From: an uncultured Desulfobacterales bacterium
Lineage (GTDB): Bacteria > Desulfobacterota > Desulfobacteria > Desulfobacterales > G020354645
Direction of reading: 5' to 3'
Assembly: GCA_947259865.1 (NCBI GenBank)
Contig: CAMYNZ010000246.1
Coordinates: 1-5,825, forward strand
Length of the DNA stretch: 5,825 nucleotides
In this document: positions 1 through 4,600 of the stretch, piece after piece
Layout: each line of letters opens with the position of its first letter
How positions within the stretch are numbered: position 1 is the stretch's first letter
Notes under the pieces: generated by a model
Told to the model about the DNA's origin: nothing
Seen by the model: the letters and a program-made list of their open reading frames with translations, nothing else
Databases searched by the model: none
Program-made: the position numbers and the translations under genes

Positions 1-59
1 TGCCAATCATCGGGAAAGTGCGCAAATTCTGGTGTGACAATAACTTTTTTCATGCTCAT
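1..59 (-). CDS. N-terminus of an unidentified protein (partial)
   Basis: A leftward reading frame opens at the ATG whose complement is at 57-59 and runs off the left edge after 19 complete codons, reading MSMKKVIVTPEFAHFPDDW. The start is chosen because AAGAGGA (complement of 67-73) lies 7 nt upstream. A second in-frame ATG at 53 would be 13 nt from that site. A third at 80 has no visible ribosome binding site. No signal peptide is evident: the start has only two lysines followed by a short hydrophobic β-strand-like stretch, which suggests a cytoplasmic protein. I do not recognise the family from this fragment. Its promoter should lie within 60-290. Confidence 0.6.
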   Translation of the reverse strand, partial: MSMKKVIVTPEFAHFPDDW

Positions 60-225
60 ACTCTGGTCCTCTTGTTTCATTTATGACGAGCAAGCAACGT
101 CGATGCATCTTTGCCTTCGCTGACAGCCTAACTAGAAGTAGACACCAGAAATGTCCGTAAAGCCTTTCGGCAGAAACGCCATTTTAGGTCCAATCTTGTT
201 AAATTCTCTAATAATTTTATCAAAA

Positions 226-268
226 TTTGGTGTCTAATCCGATAAACTATTGAGCGAATTACACCAAA
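226..268. repeat. 8-bp inverted repeat TTTGGTGT / ACACCAAA
   Basis: TTTGGTGT at 226-233 is mirrored exactly by ACACCAAA at 261-268, with 27 bp between. The related string TAGACACC at 139-146 is the exact complement of GGTGTCTA at 229-236. Together they put three copies of the TGGTGT core upstream of the leftward gene at 59. They could be regulator half-sites, but the region is AT-rich and short repeats arise there by chance. Confidence 0.35.
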
Positions 269-291
269 AATTCATCATTGGGTGATAATTA

Positions 292-549
292 ATGATTAAG
301 GTGTATAAAAATCATCAGCGATTGCAAAATTACCCCAATTTTTACAGAAATACAGCATTGTGGAATTTGCAAGTGATTGAAATGATTGTATGGTCTAAAA
401 ATTTAATGTCGTATAAAAAAATAAAAAAAATTGTAATTTACACTACCTATTTTACCGGATTTTCGCATCAAAAAGCAAACCTAATAATAGAAACAATTTC
501 TTCACTATCAGGACGATTGGAAAAGTTGGGAATATCTGTTACATTGTAA
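292..549 (+). CDS. Doubtful 85-residue hypothetical ORF
   Basis: An ATG-started frame of 85 codons lies in the AT-rich block. Its product is rich in Lys, Ile, Asn and Tyr, with no recognised domain, signal peptide or clear membrane segment. The C-terminal third could form an amphipathic helix. The only candidate ribosome binding site is GGGTG about 7 nt upstream, which is weak. The codon use follows the low GC of the region and differs strongly from the neighbouring genes. This could therefore be a chance open frame in AT-rich DNA or a small acquired gene. I favour chance. Confidence 0.2.
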   Translation: MIKVYKNHQRLQNYPNFYRNTALWNLQVIEMIVWSKNLMSYKKIKKIVIYTTYFTGFSHQKANLIIETISSLSGRLEKLGISVTL

Positions 550-720
550 CTTAGATAAGTAATATGGAAAGTGTATTTCAGAAATTGACGAACATTTATT
601 TTCCCGCTTGGCGCGATACTCGTTTAAGTCACATGAATGCTTTCCAGTAGTATTGGAGACAGTCCCATGCAGAAAAAACATTTAATACGGATGATCCAGT
701 ATAACGAGTGGGCAGAAAGA

Positions 721-727
721 AAGGAGG
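721..727 (+). promoter_or_regulatory. Ribosome binding site of the serine protease gene
   Basis: AAGGAGG lies 4 nt before the ATG at 732 and fixes the start there. A GTG at 708 opens the same frame 8 codons earlier, but that would place this near-perfect site inside the coding sequence. Confidence 0.75.
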
Positions 728-731
728 CCAT

Positions 732-1730
732 ATGGATGCTGAAATTCCCAAATTAAGAGATATTCTCAAAAACAATCGTGAACAGCTTCTTGATCGTAAA
801 AATGTGGTGGCCACCGGAATCGGCTATAAAATTACCGGAGATCAAAAAACGGCCACACTCAGCATTGTCTGTTCGGTAACGGAAAAGGTTGCAGCATCAA
901 AACTTAGGGAGCAAGATTTGGTGCCCGGGTCGATTGGCGGCGCAACTACCGATGTGGTTCAGACCGGGCGCATCCGTGCGTTACAGTTGCCAACCGAGAG
1001 ACACCGCCCCGCCCCTGGCGGCGTCAGTATCGGCCATCACGAAATAACGGCGGGAACCCTGGGTTGTTTGGTGAAAAAAGATGGACAAACGGTTATATTA
1101 TCCAACAACCACGTCCTTGCAAATAGCAACAATGCCCAAATAGGTGATCCGATATTACAACCCGGTCCCTATGATGGTGGGCGCTTTCCAGCAGATCATA
1201 TCGCCGACCTTTTACAATTCGAACCCATCAGCATAATCGGGACGCCCAGCGATTGTTCCATCGCCGGGGGGGTCGCAAATTTTCTTAACGGGATTGCCAG
1301 ATTGCTGGGGAGCGATGCACGCCTGAAGGTTTTCAATGCACAACAAATAGATAACCTGGTAGACGCTGCTGTTGCCCGTCCCCTAAACTCAGCGGATGTA
1401 AAAGACGATATTCTGGAGATCGGTTCTATTAACGGCGCTGCATCCGGAGAATTGGGCATGGCCATCAAAAAGAGCGGAAGAACGACTCGATTTACTACCG
1501 GCGAGATTCTTCAAGTAGATGTAACCGTCAATGTCCAGTATGGGCAAGATCAGATCGCCCGATTTACGGATCAGCTGATGGCCGGGGCGATGAGCCAGGG
1601 TGGAGACAGCGGTTCAGCAGTTTTGGATGAAAACAATCGGCTGGTGGGGCTTCTGTTTGCGGGAAGCGATCAAAGCACTATAATTAACCGTATTGAAAAT
1701 GTCTTCTCGGCACTTGATGTCACTTTGTGA
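732..1730 (+). CDS. Trypsin-fold serine protease, bacterial NAL1-like family
   Basis: This is a predicted serine endopeptidase of the chymotrypsin/trypsin fold, 332 residues from the ATG at 732. The catalytic triad is visible: His127 in SNNHVLA, a probable Asp211 in LVDAAVA, and Ser293 in GGDSGSA. The KSGRTTRFTTGEI segment (about 248-260) matches the GRTTG-T-TG motif of plant NAL1 and its bacterial relatives, with Arg where Gly is usual in the second half. The blocks GGVSIGH, TAGTLGCLV and GDPILQPGPYDGG are also typical of the bacterial family. There is no signal peptide or membrane segment, so it should act in the cytoplasm. Residues about 24-84, before the protease fold, form a separate small domain (VVATGIGY through TTDVVQTGRIRA) that the next gene carries alone. 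The substrate is unknown. Confidence 0.85.
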   Translation: MDAEIPKLRDILKNNREQLLDRKNVVATGIGYKITGDQKTATLSIVCSVTEKVAASKLREQDLVPGSIGGATTDVVQTGRIRALQLPTERHRPAPGGVSIGHHEITAGTLGCLVKKDGQTVILSNNHVLANSNNAQIGDPILQPGPYDGGRFPADHIADLLQFEPISIIGTPSDCSIAGGVANFLNGIARLLGSDARLKVFNAQQIDNLVDAAVARPLNSADVKDDILEIGSINGAASGELGMAIKKSGRTTRFTTGEILQVDVTVNVQYGQDQIARFTDQLMAGAMSQGGDSGSAVLDENNRLVGLLFAGSDQSTIINRIENVFSALDVTL

Positions 1731-1785
1731 AGTTTTGGTGCGGTAAAATTGAGGGCCATAGAGAGTTCCGCGCGAAGACAAGTAT

Positions 1786-2004
1786 ATGAAACTTTCGATT
1801 CAACAGGTTAAAGTAAAACATGAAAACCGTCTAATGGCGACTCCAGGCGTCGTGTCGGTCGGCCTCGGTAAAGATAAAGATGGCCGGATGGCTATTATTG
1901 TCGGACTGGATAAAGCCCGGCCCGATATCGAAGACCAGCTGCCACGGCACCTGGAGAGTTATCCTGTTGTTATTCAGATTGTGGGATCGATTAAAGCCCG
2001 GTAA
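1786..2004 (+). CDS. Small protein resembling the N-terminal domain of the upstream protease
   Basis: This 72-residue soluble protein has a short basic helix, then ATPGVVSVGLGKDKDG, a hydrophobic strand AIIVGLDK, an acidic linker, and SYPVVIQIVGSIKAR at the C-terminus. It belongs to a widespread type of uncharacterised small protein with the pattern HE-x-L-x-PGVVGVG...LP...YPV...GxI+A (recognised from memory, not searched). The same order of elements occurs in residues about 24-84 of the preceding protease (VVATGIG..., SIVCSVTEK, LVPGSIGG, TDVVQTGRIRA), so the two appear homologous. It starts 55 bp after the protease stop on the same strand, so co-transcription is likely. The ribosome binding site is poor (GAAGACAAG region at 1774-1782). 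The start at 1786 is preferred because the Met at codon 17 has no site and would remove the helix. Function is unknown; a trans-acting pro-domain or inhibitor is one possibility. Confidence 0.75.
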   Translation: MKLSIQQVKVKHENRLMATPGVVSVGLGKDKDGRMAIIVGLDKARPDIEDQLPRHLESYPVVIQIVGSIKAR

Positions 2005-2060
2005 ACACCCAATCACAATCATGGGCAAATGGGTAAGGCGGGACAAGGTAATGGGCTGAT

Positions 2061-2483
2061 ATGATTTCCATCACACCTGACATTGAAATCGATGAAAGTG
2101 AAATCCGGCTGGATTTTATCCGTGCCTCAGGCCCCGGGGGTCAAAATGTCAACAAAGTTGCCACGGCCGTTCAGCTTCGGTTTGATGTAAAAAACTCTCC
2201 ATCTCTTCCGGATACTGCACGCAAGAGTCTGATTGGTCTGGCGGGAAGAAAAATGACCGAAGACGGTATTCTTATTATCCATGCCAAACGGTTTCGCACC
2301 CAGGAACGCAACCGGCAGGATGCCCGGGAACGTCTGGTAGAATTAATCCGCAAAGCATGTGAGCCGCCTAAAACGCGCCGTAAAACAAGACCGACGAGGG
2401 CATCAAAGGAGCGGATACTGGCGGCCAAAAGACACAAGAGTCAGATAAAGAAGCTGAGACGCTCAGTTACAAATTCCGATTAG
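2061..2483 (+). CDS. arfB: Alternative ribosome-rescue factor ArfB (peptidyl-tRNA hydrolase)
   Basis: ArfB (YaeJ) releases the nascent chain from ribosomes stalled on messages without a stop codon, by hydrolysing peptidyl-tRNA in the P site. The 140-residue product has the same length as the E. coli protein and lines up from end to end. The catalytic GGQ is at residues 26-28 within ASGPGGQNVNK. The release-factor-like domain continues to about residue 105. The basic tail that enters the empty mRNA channel carries TRPTRASKERILAAKRHKS (about 114-132), close to the E. coli tail. It lacks the domains of full class I release factors. The start at 2061 agrees with the E. coli N-terminus, though no strong ribosome binding site precedes it. 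It follows the small protein gene by 56 bp and converges on the synthase gene with 39 bp between the stops. Confidence 0.95.
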   Translation: MISITPDIEIDESEIRLDFIRASGPGGQNVNKVATAVQLRFDVKNSPSLPDTARKSLIGLAGRKMTEDGILIIHAKRFRTQERNRQDARERLVELIRKACEPPKTRRKTRPTRASKERILAAKRHKSQIKKLRRSVTNSD

Positions 2484-2522
2484 AATTTGAATAGCTATTA
2501 ATACCGTCTATAATTTGTGAAC

Positions 2523-3755
2523 TCATTGAGTTTTCTTGAATTTTTTCAGGACTTCGAGAACGTAATCAATATCGGCTTCCGTATGATCGGCCGAAACCTG
2601 GAATCGTATTTCTTCATCACCCCTGGGAACCACCGGATAGTTTAAGCCGGTGGCCAATATTCCATTTGCAGTCAAATACCGGACCAATTCTGACGTTCGT
2701 TGGCTATCTCTGATCATCAGGGGCACCACCGGATGTTCACCCGCTATAATCTCATAACCCAACCCAACCAGCCCTTTCTCAAATCGATGGGTCAGCTTTC
2801 TCAGCATTTCGAGTAATTGCAGACCCCGCCGGCTGTCCAGAATTTCCAGCGCCTTGAGTGCTGCGCCGGCCTCGGAGGGTGTGATGGGGTTGGAATAAAT
2901 ATAAAATGGCGCTGTTTGCCGCAGATATTCAATAATGGTGGCCTTGGCGACCAGGTAACCGCCGTTTACTCCCAGAGATTTCCCCAGGGTGGCTATCAGT
3001 ATGTCTATGCCTTGGGCCTGAGTATATTCTTCGGTTCCGCGCCCGGTTTTGCCAAAGGCCCCGATTCCGTGGGAATCATCAACAATAGTGTTTACGCCGC
3101 CTTCGAATTTCGAATCATATTTTTGGGCAATTTCCGATATTTTAGCCAAGGGCGCAAAATCTCCCCGCATGCTGAATATACCGTCGGTAACTATTAAAAC
3201 GCGGTTTCCCTTCCCGATCATATTTTGCGTTTTTTGTTCCAGGTCAGCCATATCCAGATGATTATAAACCGCCTTGATTTTGGGCCGTGAAAGCCGTATG
3301 GCATTGATGATACAATTATGGTTGAGTTCGTCACTGACCACAATGGTGTCAGCGAAGATCAGCGGTGTGATAACACCCATCACTGCAGCATATGCGGAGC
3401 TGAAAATCATGGCCGCCTCGCGCTTGTGAAATGCGGCCAGTTTGTTTTCCAACTCGATGTGGGGCCGGTACGTGCCGCTGATAAAACGGACCGCTCCCGG
3501 GCCGGCACCGTATGATTTGGCTGCCGCCTCTTCGGCCTTGATTATCTCCTGGTTGAGGGACAAACCGAGATACGAGTTCGAATTCATGCGCAGAAATTCT
3601 TTGTCACCGTATCCTTCTATCAGGTGCCGGGGTCCCTTGCCATCTTCGGCCTGTTTTAGACCCGAAATCACCATTTCACGGTCCTTGAGTGACCCTGTTT
3701 TCTTGAGCGCATCGAGTTTTAACGTTAATTCCTGTTCCAGTTTGGTTCCTGACAT
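2523..3755 (-). CDS. PLP-dependent α-oxoamine synthase, glycine C-acetyltransferase (KBL)-like
   Basis: A fold-type I PLP enzyme of 410 residues in the α-oxoamine synthase family, which condenses an amino acid with an acyl-CoA and loses CO2 or keeps it, depending on the member. Visible motifs are NSNSYLGL (58-65), RFISGT (90-95), ring-stacking His146 in LNHN, TDGIFSMRG (190-198), Asp226 and His229 in VDDSHG, and Schiff-base Lys259 in TLGKSLG. The C-terminal block YPVVPRGDEEIRFQVSADHT (373-392) resembles E. coli KBL (YPVVPKG...IRTQMSAAHT) more than BioF, so 2-amino-3-ketobutyrate formation from glycine and acetyl-CoA is a reasonable guess. Against a firm call, no threonine dehydrogenase gene is next to it and it has extra residues before VDDSHG. 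AGGG lies 9 nt before the start. It follows the 67-residue gene by 34 bp, forming an operon. Confidence 0.88.
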   Translation of the reverse strand: MSGTKLEQELTLKLDALKKTGSLKDREMVISGLKQAEDGKGPRHLIEGYGDKEFLRMNSNSYLGLSLNQEIIKAEEAAAKSYGAGPGAVRFISGTYRPHIELENKLAAFHKREAAMIFSSAYAAVMGVITPLIFADTIVVSDELNHNCIINAIRLSRPKIKAVYNHLDMADLEQKTQNMIGKGNRVLIVTDGIFSMRGDFAPLAKISEIAQKYDSKFEGGVNTIVDDSHGIGAFGKTGRGTEEYTQAQGIDILIATLGKSLGVNGGYLVAKATIIEYLRQTAPFYIYSNPITPSEAGAALKALEILDSRRGLQLLEMLRKLTHRFEKGLVGLGYEIIAGEHPVVPLMIRDSQRTSELVRYLTANGILATGLNYPVVPRGDEEIRFQVSADHTEADIDYVLEVLKKFKKTQ

Positions 3756-3789
3756 GGTCTGCCCTCTCCGAGTTTTTTAGGTGATGGAA

Positions 3790-3993
3790 TCAGGGTTTTG
3801 TCCCGGAAATTTTTTCCCAACACGACCATTGACAATCAGCGCCACTGAGATCCTTCAGGTGCGAATTGTCACAGCGAATGCCATTCAGGACCTCCTGGCC
3901 GTTTTCAATGCGCCATTCCGACAAAAGCGCGGCTTTATTATCTTTTTCCGGACATTTAATGGTATGCCTTACATATTTGGGGTGTTGGGCCAT
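3790..3993 (-). CDS. Small four-cysteine protein, first gene of the synthase operon
   Basis: A 67-residue soluble protein of unknown function. It contains four cysteines: Cys14 in KCPEKD, Cys41 in IRCDN, and Cys54 and Cys58 in DCQWSCWEK. This spacing could bind a metal such as zinc or an iron-sulfur cluster, although CX3C is not a classic zinc-knuckle spacing. The Trp residues (27, 56, 59) and charged body suggest a compact folded domain; no signal peptide or membrane segment is present. It is believed real because AAAAGGAG (complement of 4002-4009) lies 8 nt before the ATG, and because it ends 34 bp before the synthase start on the same strand. It may support or regulate the synthase, but that rests only on position. 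An overlapping rightward frame covers the same DNA and lacks any such support. Confidence 0.75.
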   Translation of the reverse strand: MAQHPKYVRHTIKCPEKDNKAALLSEWRIENGQEVLNGIRCDNSHLKDLSGADCQWSCWEKISGTKP

Positions 3994-4053
3994 GGCTTAT
4001 TCTCCTTTTGATGGTAAATAATGAACGGGTGTTGAACGCTAAGTTTAATTCAC

Positions 4054-4081
4054 ATTAATCCGAAAACGAAATGAGAGTCAA
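4054..4081 (-). promoter_or_regulatory. Probable σ70-type promoter of the leftward operon
   Basis: Reading leftward, TTGACT (complement of 4076-4081) is followed after 16 nt by ATTAAT (4054-4059). The -35 box matches five of six consensus bases. The -10 box matches four of six and lacks the usual A at its second position. It would give a leader of about 50 nt before the ATG at 3993. Confidence 0.4.
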
Positions 4082-4105
4082 GGTGATATCAAATCGGTCT
4101 CAAAT

Positions 4106-4159
4106 TCCGGCAAATAGGCCGACGACTCGTGCCGGGAAATGCGACCCAATTTTGCCGGA
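4106..4159. repeat. Evenly spaced TGCCGG elements with a 9-bp inverted repeat
   Basis: CCGGCA at 4107-4112, TGCCGG at 4130-4135 and TGCCGG at 4153-4158 start exactly 23 bp apart. The outer two extend to a perfect 9-bp inverted repeat, TCCGGCAAA (4106-4114) against TTTGCCGGA (4151-4159). The cluster sits just upstream of the leftward -35 box, where an activator or repressor could bind. It could also be the base of a stem-loop. Confidence 0.45.
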
Positions 4160-4263
4160 CATTAGATATCATCAAAAATATGTACAAAAACAGTATGAAT
4201 TTTGATATATTACGCTGTAGGATATTCTTTTCAAAAAAAAATGTATATTGTGGTTTTTTTTGC

Positions 4264-4292
4264 TTGACACACAATATGTTGTATGATATCAA
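4264..4292 (+). promoter_or_regulatory. Rightward σ70-type promoter
   Basis: A perfect TTGACA at 4264-4269 is followed after 17 nt by TATCAA at 4287-4292, a four-of-six -10 match that lacks the final T. The better-looking TATGAT at 4282-4287 is only 12 nt away and cannot pair with this -35 box. An 8-bp inverted repeat (ATATTGTG at 4245-4252, CACAATAT at 4270-4277) surrounds the -35 box and could be an operator. Transcription would begin near 4299. Confidence 0.5.
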
Positions 4293-4298
4293 TCCAAC

Positions 4299-4455
4299 AT
4301 GACCCCTGGCTGCTTCAATCACTAGGGTCCCGGCAAAAGGTGGCAGCATTTCTCAAGCCCTGTCAGCGATATTGGGGGCGAACCCACGAGAATAACTGCC
4401 GGCAATTGTTAACCCCCCTACAAAGGGCTGCCCCCAAAGCAGCCCTTTCCTTTTT
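4299..4455 (+). ncRNA. Structured RNA (small RNA or attenuator leader), family not recognised
   Basis: Between the promoter at 4264-4292 and the terminator at 4422-4455 lies about 157 nt with no convincing coding frame and several nested complementary segments. These are TAGGG (4323-4327) with CCCTA (4416-4420), CCGGCA (4330-4335) with TGCCGG (4397-4402), TTCTC (4350-4354) with GAGAA (4388-4392), and a hairpin TGGG/CCCA at 4373-4386. The arms nest in order and give one long irregular hairpin with internal loops. I could not match it to a known riboswitch, SRP RNA, tmRNA or RNase P RNA. A 6S-like RNA is possible from size and shape, but I saw no decisive signature. The 5' end is inferred from the promoter. 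Confidence 0.5.
4422..4455 (+). terminator. Strong intrinsic terminator
   Basis: AAAGGGCTGC (4422-4431) and GCAGCCCTTT (4439-4448) form a perfect 10-bp stem around a 7-nt loop, followed by CC and five T. The T-run is on the + strand, so it ends rightward transcripts about 145 bp before the penicillin-binding protein gene. Confidence 0.85.
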
Positions 4456-4525
4456 GGCCGCCTGTCTTTAAAGGTGGCTGGGTTATTTGAGGGGATCGGG
4501 ATAAAAATTGAGCATTAAGGAGCTC

Positions 4526-4570
4526 ATGACGGTTCATGTTGTTGCCCGAGTATCTTTGAAAGGTCATTAA
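4526..4570 (+). CDS. Possible 14-residue leader peptide before the penicillin-binding protein
   Basis: AAGGAG at 4517-4522 is followed after 3 nt by an ATG that opens 14 codons (MTVHVVARVSLKGH) and stops with TAA at 4568-4570. It is the best ribosome binding site upstream of the penicillin-binding protein, whose own candidate starts have none. The short frame is in the same phase as the large gene, so it is either a leader peptide that couples translation or a chance or ancestral start cut off by the stop. The 3-nt spacing is shorter than usual. Confidence 0.25.
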   Translation: MTVHVVARVSLKGH

Positions 4571-4600
4571 AACGGTGTTTGCCTTTCATTAAATGCGAAT

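Larger units (their letters stand above)
60..731. other. Intergenic region, AT-rich in the middle
   Basis: This 672-bp stretch separates the leftward gene at 59 from the protease start at 732. The part from about 180 to 610 is visibly richer in A and T than the genes around it. The hexamer TGGTGT or its complement occurs at 142-147, 228-233 and 261-266, and an 8-bp inverted repeat joins 226-233 with 261-268. A leftward promoter for the gene at 59 may be the complement of about 196-222 (TTGATA, 16 nt, TAACAA), but the match is weak. No convincing promoter for the protease was found in 550-731. The only long open frame is the doubtful ORF 292-549, listed separately. Confidence 0.7.
3994..4600. 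other. Divergent intergenic region with two promoters and a structured RNA
   Basis: This 607-bp region separates the leftward small-protein/synthase operon from the rightward penicillin-binding protein gene. From left to right it holds the leftward ribosome binding site (4002-4009), a probable leftward promoter (4054-4081), a cluster of TGCCGG elements (4106-4159), an AT-rich stretch (about 4160-4290) with a rightward promoter, a structured transcript ending in an intrinsic terminator (4422-4455), and a possible short leader ORF (4526-4570). Frames of 60-86 codons on both strands cross these signals and look like chance frames. Confidence 0.75.

Noticed and set aside
708..731. GTG start extending the protease by 8 codons
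   Set aside because: The extension contains the AAGGAGG ribosome site that serves the ATG at 732.
668..757. 29-codon ORF overlapping the protease start
   Set aside because: It has no good ribosome site and overlaps the protease gene out of phase; no family is recognised.
2520..2532. Palindrome AACTCATTGAGTT as a terminator between the convergent genes
   Set aside because: The possible stem is short and AT-rich with a tiny loop, and it overlaps the synthase stop codon.
3442..4011. Two rightward frames (3442-3780 and 3781-4011) opposite the leftward operon
   Set aside because: They are antisense to genes with clear motifs or a strong ribosome site, and have none themselves.
4089..4349. 86-codon leftward frame across the divergent region
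   Set aside because: It crosses both the TGCCGG cluster and the rightward promoter, is largely AT-rich, and shows no recognisable protein features.
4322..4393. Guanidine-I (ykkC) riboswitch
   Set aside because: CTAGGGTCCCGG and a GGG/CCC hairpin before CGAGAA recall that class, but the central GGTCCGAGAG core is absent and the spacing is too short.
4299..4455. Firm call of 6S RNA
   Set aside because: Length and the long irregular hairpin fit, but no conserved central bubble could be shown by eye, so only a generic RNA is called.
4283..4471. 62-codon rightward frame through the structured RNA
   Set aside because: It starts inside the promoter, reads through the terminator and has no ribosome site.
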